DNA from: Acidobacteriota bacterium
GTDB taxonomy: Bacteria > Acidobacteriota > Vicinamibacteria > Vicinamibacterales > CAVVIG01
Direction: 5' to 3'
DNA length: 64,000 nucleotides
Assembly: GCA_003222395.1 (NCBI GenBank)
Contig: QHWB01000043.1
Coordinates: 1-64,000 of the forward strand
The position numbers were made by a program, and so were the translations under genes. Of this stretch, positions 53,401 to 61,384 are shown piece by piece. The notes beneath the pieces were generated by a model. The model was not told the DNA's origin. It made no database searches and saw nothing but the letters and a program-made list of their open reading frames with translations. Numbering within the stretch: the stretch's first letter is position 1; each line of letters begins with the position of its first letter.

Positions 53401-53412
53401 GGCGGGACCAAG

Positions 53413-53418
53413 TATACT
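53413..53418 (+). promoter_or_regulatory. Candidate -10 box shared by pyrK and the divergent phosphodiesterase
   Basis: AGTATACT is self-complementary, so a TATACT box is offered to both strands in the narrow divergent gap. On the plus strand it lies ten bases before the pyrK ATG. No -35 could be matched on either side. Confidence 0.35.
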
Positions 53419-53428
53419 GGCCGCCAGA

Positions 53429-54241
53429 ATGCCGGTCGACGTTGCGGCCGAAGTCATTGTGAACCGCGCGCTCTCGGCGGACTACAACCTCGTCGCGCTC
53501 GCTGCGCCGGCGATCGCCGCTGCGGCGGCACCGGGGCAGTTCGTGATGCTCAAGGCGAACGCCGGGTTCGATCCGCTGCTGCGCCGTCCGTTTTCCATCT
53601 TCGAGATTCTGCGTGACGGCGGCGGGACGCCGAGCGCGCTGACGATCCTCAGCAAGCGCGTCGGCCCGTCGACGAATCTGCTGTACGACGCGCGGGCCGG
53701 ACAGCGCATCGCGTGCCTCGGACCGATCGGCCGGCCGTTCACGATCGTCGACGCGCCGGTCGAGGGGTGGATGATCGCCGGCGGCGTCGGTCTCGCGCCG
53801 TTCGCGACGCTCGCCGAATCGCTCCGTGCGCGCCGCGTCGAGACGACGCTCTTTTACGGCGCGCGCCGCGCGGCGGAACTCTTCCATCTCGATTTCTTTC
53901 GTGCGCTCGGCGTCGCGCTCGTCCTGACGACCGAAGACGGCAGCGCGGGCGAGACCGGACGTGTCGTCGCGCCGCTCGATCGGAAGCTCGCCGCGCGCGA
54001 TCGACAGGCGCCCGTGATGCTCTACGCCTGCGGTCCCGAGGCGATGCTGGCGGCGACGGCGCGGATCGCCGCACGGCACCAGCGGCCGTGCCAGGTATCG
54101 GTCGAGCGCGTCATGGGATGCGGCCTCGGCGGCTGCTACAGCTGCGTCGTTCCGATGCGCGGCGAGGACGGCGGCCGACACCACGTGCGATCGTGCATCG
54201 CGGGACCGGTGCTCGCGGCGGATCAGATAATCTGGGACTGA
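53429..54241 (+). CDS. pyrK: Dihydroorotate dehydrogenase electron-transfer subunit
   Basis: PyrK (270 residues) carries FAD and a [2Fe-2S] cluster and passes electrons from PyrD to NAD+. The FAD site lies in RRPFSIFEIL and the NAD-binding part opens MIAGGVGLAPFATLAESL. The cluster cysteines are in MGCGLGGCYSCVVP and later HHVRSCIAGPV, the usual C-x4-C-x2-C...C order. Its stop overlaps the pyrD start (TGATG). Its presence shows the class 1B, NAD-linked type of dihydroorotate dehydrogenase. Confidence 0.95.
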   Translation: MPVDVAAEVIVNRALSADYNLVALAAPAIAAAAAPGQFVMLKANAGFDPLLRRPFSIFEILRDGGGTPSALTILSKRVGPSTNLLYDARAGQRIACLGPIGRPFTIVDAPVEGWMIAGGVGLAPFATLAESLRARRVETTLFYGARRAAELFHLDFFRALGVALVLTTEDGSAGETGRVVAPLDRKLAARDRQAPVMLYACGPEAMLAATARIAARHQRPCQVSVERVMGCGLGGCYSCVVPMRGEDGGRHHVRSCIAGPVLAADQIIWD

Positions 54242-55179
54242 TGGATCTCTCCGTCCGGATCGGCTCGCTCCTCCTCAAGAATCCGCTCATTGCTGCGAGC
54301 GGCTGCTTCGGCTACGGCGTCGAGTACGCCGACGTCGTCGATCTCTCGTCGCTCGGAGCGATTGCGGTCAAGGGACTTTTCCTGTCCGAGCGGGAAGGAC
54401 ACGCGGCGCCGCGCATCGTCGAGACACCTGCGGGGATGTTGAACGCCATCGGGTTGCAGGGCATCGGCGTCCGCCGATTCGTCAGCGAGAAATTGCCGGA
54501 GCTTCGCGCGCGCAACGCAACGGTCGTCGTGAACGTCTGCGGAACGACGCTCGACGAATACGTCGAGGTGTCGCGCATTCTGTCGGACGCCGAAGGCGTT
54601 GGCGCCATCGAGCTGAACATCTCGTGTCCCAACATCAAGGAGGGCGGCATCCAGTTCGGCTGCAGCCTGAACGGCACGTACGACGTCGTCAGCGCCGTCC
54701 GCAAGGTGACGCGCCTGCCGGTGATTCCGAAGCTGACGCCGAACGTCACCGACGTCCCTTCGTTCGCGCGCGCGGCCGAAGAGGGCGGCGCCGACGCCGT
54801 ATCGCTCGTCAACACGTTCCTGGCGATGGTCATCGACATCGAGACGCGCCAGCCGAAGATCTCGAATGTCGTCGGCGGCCTCAGCGGTCCGGCCATCCGT
54901 CCCATCGCCGTGCGGATGGTGTACGAATGCCGGCAGACGGTCAGAATTCCGATCATCGGCATGGGCGGCATTGCCGACGCGCGAGACGCCCTGGAGTTCA
55001 TGATCGCCGGCGCAACCGCCGTTCAGGTCGGCACCGCCAACTTCGTCGATCCGTTCATCTGGACGAAGCTCGTCGACGGCATCCGCGACTACCTGCAGCG
55101 GCATCGGATCGCGCGCGTGTCCGATCTCGTCGGCACGATCGACACGCATGCGTCCGCGACGGAGCGGAGCGGGGTATAA
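54241..55179 (+). CDS. pyrD: Dihydroorotate dehydrogenase catalytic subunit (class 1B)
   Basis: PyrD (312 residues) oxidises dihydroorotate to orotate with FMN. LSVRIGSLLLKNPLIAASGC opens the barrel, and GAIAVKGLFLSEREGHAAPR and the active-site cysteine region IELNISCPNIKEGG identify class 1B. FMN-phosphate binding is by IIGMGGIADARDALEFMIAG. It is translationally coupled to pyrK and followed immediately by pyrF. Confidence 0.96.
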   Translation: MDLSVRIGSLLLKNPLIAASGCFGYGVEYADVVDLSSLGAIAVKGLFLSEREGHAAPRIVETPAGMLNAIGLQGIGVRRFVSEKLPELRARNATVVVNVCGTTLDEYVEVSRILSDAEGVGAIELNISCPNIKEGGIQFGCSLNGTYDVVSAVRKVTRLPVIPKLTPNVTDVPSFARAAEEGGADAVSLVNTFLAMVIDIETRQPKISNVVGGLSGPAIRPIAVRMVYECRQTVRIPIIGMGGIADARDALEFMIAGATAVQVGTANFVDPFIWTKLVDGIRDYLQRHRIARVSDLVGTIDTHASATERSGV

Positions 55180-55944
55180 GTGGAGCAACTGCTGGTTGCG
55201 CTCGACGTCGACTCGATCGGCGAAGCGCGGTCGCTCGTGGATCGCCTTCGCGGCGGCGTGGTTGGCGGGTTCAAGATCGGCAGCCGACTCTTCACGCGTG
55301 AAGGACCGGCGTTGGTCGAAGAGCTCGCGTCGCGCGGCGACCGCGTGTTCCTCGATCTCAAGTTTCACGACATTCCCAACACCGTCGCCGGCGCTGTCGC
55401 GGCTGCCACGCGGCTGGGCGCCTGGATGATCAACGTCCATGCGTCCGGCGGCAGCACGATGATGCGCGCCGCGCACGACGCCGCCGCCGACGAGGCGGCA
55501 AAGCGATCGCGGCCGCGCCCGCTCGTGATTGCCGTGACGATGCTCACGAGTCTGAGTCAGGAGACGCTCGGCGAGATCGGCGTCTGCGATCCGATGCTCT
55601 CGCAGGTCGGGCGGCTGGCGGCGCTGACGCAGACCGCCGGACTCGACGGCGTCGTCGCATCGCCGCAGGAAATCGATCTCATTCGCCGCCGGTGCGGACG
55701 GCAGTTCGCGATCGTGACGCCGGGCATCCGCGCCGCCGCCGACGTCAAAGGCGATCAATCGAGGACGATGGCGGCCGCAGAGGCGCTGGCCGCCGGCGCC
55801 ACGTATCTCGTCGTCGGCCGCCCGATCATCGCGGCCAAAGATCCGCGGGCCGCCGCGGATCGGATCGCCGCCGAATGCCGGACAGTGATAGGGTCGGACC
55901 CCTCCGGCGTCGGGCGACACGTTCGAGGGATCAGAGGGGTCTGA
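55180..55944 (+). CDS. pyrF: Orotidine 5'-phosphate decarboxylase
   Basis: The enzyme (254 residues, GTG start abutting the pyrD stop) makes UMP from OMP. The signature DLKFHDIPNTVAGAVAAATR holds the catalytic lysine and aspartates, and ATYLVVGRPIIAAKDPRAAA binds the phosphate. The last 14 residues (GSDPSGVGRHVRGIRGV) are encoded by inverted-repeat DNA and look like an addition. With pyrK and pyrD it forms a second pyrimidine operon, 2.7 kb from the pyrR operon. Confidence 0.95.
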   Translation: MEQLLVALDVDSIGEARSLVDRLRGGVVGGFKIGSRLFTREGPALVEELASRGDRVFLDLKFHDIPNTVAGAVAAATRLGAWMINVHASGGSTMMRAAHDAAADEAAKRSRPRPLVIAVTMLTSLSQETLGEIGVCDPMLSQVGRLAALTQTAGLDGVVASPQEIDLIRRRCGRQFAIVTPGIRAAADVKGDQSRTMAAAEALAAGATYLVVGRPIIAAKDPRAAADRIAAECRTVIGSDPSGVGRHVRGIRGV

Positions 55945-55948
55945 TCCC
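55891..55948. repeat. GGGATCAGA-GGGG-TCTGATCCC hairpin across the pyrF stop codon
   Basis: GGGATCAGA (55927-55935) and TCTGATCCC (55940-55948) form a perfect nine-pair stem with a GGGG loop. The hairpin includes the pyrF stop codon and ends next to the ATG at 55949. A related GGGTCGGACCCCTCC lies at 55891-55905. The hairpin could end transcription or limit translation of the next gene. Confidence 0.75.
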
Positions 55949-56239
55949 ATGACGTTGACGCTCTACTCTCGACCCGGCTGTCATCTCTGCGACGACATGA
56001 AAGCCGTCGTGCAACGCGTGAAAGAGTCGTCGCGTCAGCCCATCTCAGTCGAGGAAATCGATATCTCGACCGATCCGGACCTCGAGAGGCGTTATGGCGT
56101 CGAGATTCCCGTGCTGCTGGTGAACGGGACCAGGGCCGCGAAGTACCGCGTGACCGAGGAGCAACTGATGCGAATTCTGGCGGGGCGGATGGACGAGTCT
56201 TCCTGCCTTTCCCGCCCTTCCTGCCCTACTTCGCCGTGA
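55949..56239 (+). CDS. Glutaredoxin-like thiol protein
   Basis: The 96-residue protein has the short thioredoxin fold of glutaredoxin-like (DUF836) proteins: LTLYSRPGCHLCDDMKAVVQ with a CxxC site, VEEIDISTDPDLERRYGVEI and the cis-proline strand PVLLVNGTRAAKYRVTEEQL. The last 15 residues are encoded by a CCTGCCTTTCCCGCCC repeat and overlap the convergent pal gene by 14 bases. The physiological partner is unknown. Confidence 0.8.
   Translation: MTLTLYSRPGCHLCDDMKAVVQRVKESSRQPISVEEIDISTDPDLERRYGVEIPVLLVNGTRAAKYRVTEEQLMRILAGRMDESSCLSRPSCPTSP
56186..56227. repeat. CCTGCCTTTCCCGCCC word repeat at the glutaredoxin 3' end
   Basis: GGCGGGGCGG on the left and TTCCTGCCTTTCCCGCCCTTC on the right belong to the word family of 321-425 and 37921-38078. 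The repeat is translated as the C-terminal tail of the glutaredoxin-like protein. Confidence 0.65.
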
Positions 56240-56807
56240 TCACAAAGTGTCCCCGCCGGTTCTGCTGCCAGCACGACTCGCTTTCTTCGCTGCAGAAGGG
56301 CTGTTCCTTGCCTTTGCTGACGACCGTGATCCGGCTCGCAGGGATGCCGATGTTCACCAGATATGCTTTCACGGCATCCGCGCGGCGCGATCCGAGTCCG
56401 AGGTTGTATTCGGAGCTGCCCCGCGAGTCGCAGTGGCCCTCGATCGTGACCGCGACGCTGTTCCACCGCTTCAGATAGTCGGCGTCCTTCTGCAGCGGGC
56501 CACGCGCGTCGTCGCGCATGTCTGATTTATCGAGATCGAAGAACACGTCGTCGAGCGGGCGCTCGGCGTTGAGCTGCTCCACCGATTTGCGCGCAAAAAT
56601 TTCGTCTTCGGTCAGCGGGCGCGGTGCGGGAGCGGCCGTGGGAGGAGCGGGCGGCGGTGGCGGCGGCGGTGGCGCTGGTGTAGCCGCCGGGGGAGGCGGT
56701 GGAGGCGGCGGCGCCTGCGGGGGAACCTTCTTATGACATCCGGCGGCGAATGCCGCGATGGCCGTGCTCAGTAACAGCAGAGAAACGAGTCGACGAGCGC
56801 GAGTCAT
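56226..56807 (-). CDS. pal: Peptidoglycan-associated (OmpA-like) lipoprotein
   Basis: The protein (193 residues) has a lipoprotein signal with cleavage before the cysteine in AAFAAGCHKK, then a proline-rich linker (about residues 28-65). An OmpA-like peptidoglycan-binding domain follows: DDVFFDLDKSDMRDDARG, VAVTIEGHCDSRGSSEYNLG and GSRRADAVKAYLVNIGI. Pal anchors the outer membrane to the wall with the Tol system, whose genes are not nearby. It converges with the glutaredoxin-like gene. The extra EESESCWQQNRRGHFVI ending fits the Pal family. Confidence 0.92.
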   Translation of the reverse strand: MTRARRLVSLLLLSTAIAAFAAGCHKKVPPQAPPPPPPPPAATPAPPPPPPPPAPPTAAPAPRPLTEDEIFARKSVEQLNAERPLDDVFFDLDKSDMRDDARGPLQKDADYLKRWNSVAVTIEGHCDSRGSSEYNLGLGSRRADAVKAYLVNIGIPASRITVVSKGKEQPFCSEESESCWQQNRRGHFVITAK

Positions 56808-56879
56808 TGATCACTCCTCATTTTGCGTCGCAGCTTACCAAGAATAAGGGAAACGATACAATCTCCGTCACCCGAGACG

Positions 56880-57644
56880 ATGGAACATCTTCTGCGCGCG
56901 ACCGCGCGAGCTGAAGCGCGCCACTTCTGGTTCCGCGGTTTCCGTTCGTTCGTCACGCCCTTGATCGCGCAAGCAGCGGACGGCCGATCCGATCTCCGTC
57001 TGCTCGATGCCGGATGCGGCACCGGCGCAAACGTCGAACTGCTGCAGCGATTCGGGCGCGGCTTCGGCTTCGATCTCTCTGAAACGGGCGTCCGGCTCGG
57101 ACGCGAGGCCGGGCGCACGCGGCTCGCGCGCGCAACGGTCACGGCCGCGCCGTTTCCGAGCGGCGCATTCGACGTCGTGACCTCGTTTGACGTGCTCTAT
57201 TCACTTCAGGACGACGCGGAGCGCGCGGCGCTCCGCGAGATGTATCGGCTGTTGAGGCCGGGAGGTTACGCCGTCATCAGTGTCGCGGCGATGGAGATGC
57301 TGCGGGGCGACCACTCGGTGCTCGGGCGGGAAGTCCGCCGCTACAGCCGCGACGTTCTGCGGAACCACGTGACCGGCGCCGGCTTCACGGTGGTTCGTCT
57401 CACCTACGCGTTCGCGACGTTGTTCGTGCCGCTGGCGGTGTTGCGCGCGTGGCAGCGGCGCCGAGGACTGGTGCGCGAGGACGACGCGCGGGCGCAGAAC
57501 GAGATTTCGGTTCCGTCGGCGCCGGTCAACGCGCTCCTCGCCGGCGCGCTTCGTCTCGAAGCGGCGTGGCTGCGGCGGTTCGACGTGCCGTTCGGCAGCT
57601 CGCTGCTGTGCGTCGCGCGAAAACCTACGGCTGCACGAACGTGA
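56880..57644 (+). CDS. Class I SAM-dependent methyltransferase
   Basis: This 254-residue protein has the Rossmann motif LLDAGCGTGANVELLQRFGR, the acidic loop GFGFDLSETGVRLG and the motif ALREMYRLLRPGGYAVISVA. The N-terminus is ARHFWFRGFRSFV, as in several small-molecule methyltransferases linked to surface polysaccharide genes. The substrate is unknown. The start is set at the ATG at 56880; a longer frame upstream to 56823 is less plausible. It overlaps the convergent glycoside hydrolase gene by 20 bases. Confidence 0.82.
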   Translation: MEHLLRATARAEARHFWFRGFRSFVTPLIAQAADGRSDLRLLDAGCGTGANVELLQRFGRGFGFDLSETGVRLGREAGRTRLARATVTAAPFPSGAFDVVTSFDVLYSLQDDAERAALREMYRLLRPGGYAVISVAAMEMLRGDHSVLGREVRRYSRDVLRNHVTGAGFTVVRLTYAFATLFVPLAVLRAWQRRRGLVREDDARAQNEISVPSAPVNALLAGALRLEAAWLRRFDVPFGSSLLCVARKPTAART

Positions 57645-59001
57645 CCGTGAAGGTCTCCCACGGCCCGCGGTTGGTGCTGTTCACGTTGACGTTCCGGCCG
57701 CCGCCGCTCTCCGCGATGACGTACCACGGGGTCGTGTTCGCCCGCAGCGACATCGAGTCGCCCCGCCACACCACGCCGCCGTCCTCCCGCTCGACCACGA
57801 ACGTCTCCCACGGGCCGACGCTCGTGCCCGTCGCGCGCAACGTCGCGCCTCCGCCGTTGATCGCCTGCAGATAATGCGCGCCATCGGAGGTCGCGAACGC
57901 CACGCGATCGCCCGACACCATCGGTCCGCCTGCCGGGACGAGCACGCGGAACGTCTCCCACGCGCCTGCGGCCGGACGATCGGCGTGCACCTCGCCACCG
58001 CCGCCGGTCTCGGCGGTCAGGTAATTGACGCCGTTGCTGGCCCGGAGCACGACGCGCGGCAGCAGCCAGTCGACGAAGGTCCACTCGGGCTCGGGCAGCG
58101 CGCGCAGCCGGTCCTCGAGCAGCGCCGGACCCTCCCGGAAATCGATCGCGACGTCGGTGTGAAAGCACCACGCCGCGGCGCCGGCGAGCTTCGAGTTGGC
58201 GATCGCCTTCTCGAAGTACTCCGAGCGATCATGCGACGGATAGGCGAACCGCGAATCGCGCGTCGTCATCGGCTCCTGGAGATACACCGGCCGTCCGCTC
58301 GTCTTGAGCGTGCCCACCATCGACTGGATGACGTCGCGCTCGTACCAGAACCTGCCGCGCGGATCGTGGTACGCCACGACGTCGAGCCCGACGTCCCGGG
58401 CGAATGCGGCCGTGCTGGCGTCGGTTTCGATTGGACTGTTCGACGCCGTCACGATGCGGTCCGGATCGATCGCCTTGATGCCGGCCAGAATGCTCGCGAC
58501 GTCGTTGGCCGCGAGGCCGCGGCCGCCCGGTCCGTAGATGTTGCGCTCGTTCTGGATGTCGATCAGCACGTTGCGGTACGGCTTCAGCGCCGCCGCCGTC
58601 GCCACGATTTCGTTGCGCGCTCCTGCCGCCGTCATGCCGCCAATATGTTCCGCCGTGAAGGTGACGTCGACGATGATGCGCTCGTCGCGCGCTCGATCGA
58701 GGATGAACAGGAGCCGCGACAGCACATCGGGCCTCAGCGACCCGTCGCCGTTCGGCAGTTGCGGCCCGGTGGACAAGTTCGGCCAGAGGCGGATGCCGTC
58801 GAACCCGCGGCTTCGCATGAAGCGGAAGTCGGCGGCGACATCGGGCGCACCCATTCCCCCGTAATAAGAAATGAACGTGAGAAACTTCGGTACGCCGTCG
58901 ACGGCGAAGCGGTCGCCTTGAATCGACAGCGTCTGCGCGTCAGCGTGTGTGGCGGCAAGCGTGAAACAGGCAAGTAGGACGAAGCGTGTCAGGGTACCCA
59001 T
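57625..59001 (-). CDS. Secreted glycoside hydrolase (clan A type) with a fascin-like β-trefoil tail
   Basis: The 458-residue protein has a signal peptide (LLACFTLAATHADAQ), an N-terminal TIM barrel and a C-terminal β-trefoil. The barrel has VLIDIQNERNIYGPGG, with the Asn-Glu acid/base pair, and PVYLQEPMTT with the likely nucleophile glutamate. The tail shows three repeats of the type YLTAETGGGG...GAWETFRV, YLQAINGGGA...GPWETFVV and YVIAESGGGR...GPWETFTV, as in fascin-like domains. The substrate is unknown, probably a β-glycan. It lies downstream of the GT39-like gene. Confidence 0.82.
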   Translation of the reverse strand: MGTLTRFVLLACFTLAATHADAQTLSIQGDRFAVDGVPKFLTFISYYGGMGAPDVAADFRFMRSRGFDGIRLWPNLSTGPQLPNGDGSLRPDVLSRLLFILDRARDERIIVDVTFTAEHIGGMTAAGARNEIVATAAALKPYRNVLIDIQNERNIYGPGGRGLAANDVASILAGIKAIDPDRIVTASNSPIETDASTAAFARDVGLDVVAYHDPRGRFWYERDVIQSMVGTLKTSGRPVYLQEPMTTRDSRFAYPSHDRSEYFEKAIANSKLAGAAAWCFHTDVAIDFREGPALLEDRLRALPEPEWTFVDWLLPRVVLRASNGVNYLTAETGGGGEVHADRPAAGAWETFRVLVPAGGPMVSGDRVAFATSDGAHYLQAINGGGATLRATGTSVGPWETFVVEREDGGVVWRGDSMSLRANTTPWYVIAESGGGRNVNVNSTNRGPWETFTVTFVQP

Positions 59002-59032
59002 ATGGATGAGGATAGCAAGACCTGAACGCCGG

Positions 59033-61384
59033 TCAGAAGGTCAATCGACAATTCCAAATTCGTAATCCAAGATGCCGGCGATCCAGCGTCCGCCGGCTCC
59101 GTTCGGCCGGTACGTGGATTTGATTGGTCTCCAATACGATCGTCTGGTCCCCCTGCGCCAACGGCACCGGCACGTCGAGCGCAAAGTCGGTGGCCATCTC
59201 TCGATCGAGCAGGATCCTGTCGCCGGCGCGCACGACGAGTCGCGACGCGCGCGGATAGTATTTTCGCGGCGATTCACCCTCGACGTGGAGCGTCGCCGGT
59301 GCGGCTGCGGGCGCGTGGACGCGCAGCTCGCCGTGCTCGGTGAGCCATCGCCACCGCTGACCGGTTTGCGGATTGTATTCCTGCTCGTTCCATCCGTCGC
59401 CGAACCCGAGCAGCGCACGCGTCATCGAGGCGTCGAACTGCTCGATGGCGACACGCGCCGGCGGCGTCGTGCGGACGGTCACCTTGACGAAATCGGGACC
59501 GGCGAAGGAGGGGAGCTTCAGCGCATGAAGAAAAAAGCCGGGTGCGACGGTCCATTCCGCGTACGGCCGGCCGTCGAGCTCGAGCGTCAGCCCGCGATTG
59601 GCGGACGGTTCGAAGTTGCGGCCGCCGATCATCAGAGTTCCGCCGCCGGTGAGGCGCGCGATCCACGCATCGATCGGCCCCGCGTTCAGGCCGCGGCGGT
59701 CGCGCTCCGACACACCGGCCGCCTCGGGCGTCAGCGCCCAGCCCTCGCCGACGTACCAATCAGGTGATGCGATCGGGTACGAATCCATTTCGTTCGGACG
59801 AACGCCGTCGATCAACACCGCGTACGGCAGGTTCCATCGGTACTGCGATGCGGGCGGATGCTGAACGAGATCGATGTCGGTCCGCTTTGGATCTGCGATG
59901 AACACGACCGGCCTTCTGCCGCCGCCGTTCCAGTACTGCACCAACGGCAGCCATTCGTGCTGCGGCGGCGCGGGCAGGCGATCCGCAAACTGCGGTAACG
60001 CCTCGCCCATCCACACGATCGGCCGTCGCAGATCGAGGTTCTCGCGCCGATCCATCGCGAGGATCGGCGCGGAGCTCGCGGCCGCGGCCTGCGTTCGAAG
60101 ATCGTCGAGCAGGCGGAACGCGGGCGCCTTCTGCCGGGAAAACGCGGCAACCGACGTTCCACCGATGTGGGCGCTGAGTGCCGCGATCCCAATCGCGATC
60201 GCGAGGCCAGCGCCAACGGGCGCCGCGCGTGCGCCGGACGCGGCGAGGTACGCAAGCGGAATCGCGAGCGGCAGCGCGTAGCGGCTCGTGACGCTCTCCT
60301 GGAAGACGAGATCGAACAACAGATATGGTCCGAACGATATCGCGAGCCGCGCGAGTGCCCGACGATCGCGGAGCCACAACCTGACGAGGCCGACTATCGC
60401 GAGCGCCAGAACGGCTGTCGCAAGCCACCAGACGGCCCACGGCGCGACCAACGCGTAGTACAGCGCGTCGACGAGTTGACGCGCGGTCGGCGTCGTCCAC
60501 AACATGCGGACGCCGCTGAAATCCTCCGAACCTTGAGTGAACAGGGCGCGCCAGTACGCGCGCGGTCCGCCGCTGACGACGACGAGCGGAACGAACCACG
60601 CGAGGGCGCCGACGACATAGAACAGGATGGGAACTAGGGGCTGGGGGCTGGGGGCTGGCCGTTTTTCCGGCGTCCGCTTTCCAGTCCCCAGCCCTGGATC
60701 CCCAGCCTCCAGCTCCCAGCCCCCAGTCCCCAGTCCCCAGCCCCCAGCCCCCAGCCCCCACATGCGAAACACCAACAACGGAAGCGTCAGCCATACGGCC
60801 TGCGATCGCAGACCGACGACGAACGCGGCCAGGAAGGCGGCGACGTACAGCTTCCGAGGCGTGTTCGCGCGGAGGATCACGACCTGCACGGCGACCGCTG
60901 CCGCAAGTCCTGCCGCGTCGCTCAACGGGCGCGCGGCCGTGAACCAGTACATCGGCGCGGTAATCGCCACTGCCGTCGCCACGAGCGGCCACCAATTCCG
61001 ATCGCCGTTTGCGATGCCCGGCGGCTCGAGGCGTCGAAACAACGCGGCGATCGCCAGCACGCCGAGCGCTCCGCCGGCGATGCTTACCGCCGCGAGCGCG
61101 TGAGCTTCGGAAGGGATGAGCGCGTGCGCCGCTTTCGCCGCGACGATGAACAGCGGGTACCCGGGCGGATGGGGCTGATGTTCGGCGACGTCGAAGTGGC
61201 GGACGCCCAGCGCGAAGTTGATGGAATCGAGATCCTCGAGCGACGCTGGAAGATACGGCAGGTGAAACGCGAGGAAAACGAGCGCGAGGAGCACGGAGAC
61301 CGCGACGCTTTCAACCGAGCGTCCGCCTTCAACCGAGCGTTTCGGGCTCGTCTGAAAGGCTCGCCCTCCGATCGTGTTCGTCAC
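59033..61384 (-). CDS. Polytopic glycosyltransferase of GT39/ArnT type with a repeat insertion
   Basis: This 783-residue protein has about ten membrane helices and a C-terminal β-rich region. The N-terminal SLEDLDSINFALGVRHFDVA then EHQPHPPGYPLFIVAAKAAH is the catalytic-loop signature of PMT/ArnT-like transferases using lipid-linked sugar donors. Residues about 208-252 are a repeat (RMWGLGAGGWGLGTGGW) in a loop between helices. The GTG at 61384 overlaps the larE stop codon. The N-terminal 25 residues (RAFQTSPKRSVEGGRSVE) are also encoded by repeat DNA. The acceptor is unknown. Confidence 0.83.
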   Translation of the reverse strand: MTNTIGGRAFQTSPKRSVEGGRSVESVAVSVLLALVFLAFHLPYLPASLEDLDSINFALGVRHFDVAEHQPHPPGYPLFIVAAKAAHALIPSEAHALAAVSIAGGALGVLAIAALFRRLEPPGIANGDRNWWPLVATAVAITAPMYWFTAARPLSDAAGLAAAVAVQVVILRANTPRKLYVAAFLAAFVVGLRSQAVWLTLPLLVFRMWGLGAGGWGLGTGGWELEAGDPGLGTGKRTPEKRPAPSPQPLVPILFYVVGALAWFVPLVVVSGGPRAYWRALFTQGSEDFSGVRMLWTTPTARQLVDALYYALVAPWAVWWLATAVLALAIVGLVRLWLRDRRALARLAISFGPYLLFDLVFQESVTSRYALPLAIPLAYLAASGARAAPVGAGLAIAIGIAALSAHIGGTSVAAFSRQKAPAFRLLDDLRTQAAAASSAPILAMDRRENLDLRRPIVWMGEALPQFADRLPAPPQHEWLPLVQYWNGGGRRPVVFIADPKRTDIDLVQHPPASQYRWNLPYAVLIDGVRPNEMDSYPIASPDWYVGEGWALTPEAAGVSERDRRGLNAGPIDAWIARLTGGGTLMIGGRNFEPSANRGLTLELDGRPYAEWTVAPGFFLHALKLPSFAGPDFVKVTVRTTPPARVAIEQFDASMTRALLGFGDGWNEQEYNPQTGQRWRWLTEHGELRVHAPAAAPATLHVEGESPRKYYPRASRLVVRAGDRILLDREMATDFALDVPVPLAQGDQTIVLETNQIHVPAERSRRTLDRRHLGLRIWNCRLTF
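60629..60762. repeat. GGGGGCTGG / CCAGCCCCC island in frame in the GT39-like gene
   Basis: One arm reads GGGGCTGGGGGCTGGGGGCTG. The other arm repeats CCCCCAGCCCCCAG and CCCAGTCCCC about ten times. The arms are complementary and would form a hairpin in the mRNA. The insertion is translated as a G/W/L-rich stretch between two membrane helices. Confidence 0.87.
61346..61365. repeat. GCTCGTCTGAAAGGCTCGCC hairpin element at the GT39-like start
   Basis: The element is a fourth locus of the CTGAAAGCC family. Its stem is GTCT/AGGC with one G-T wobble, so pairing is kept. Next to it TTTCAACCGAGCGTCCGCC is repeated twice. The element is translated as part of the GT39-like N-terminus. Confidence 0.65.

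Noticed and set aside
56518-56736. Glycine-rich 72-residue plus-strand frame
   Set aside because: It is the antisense of the proline-rich linker of pal (CCG/GGC codons) and has no start context.
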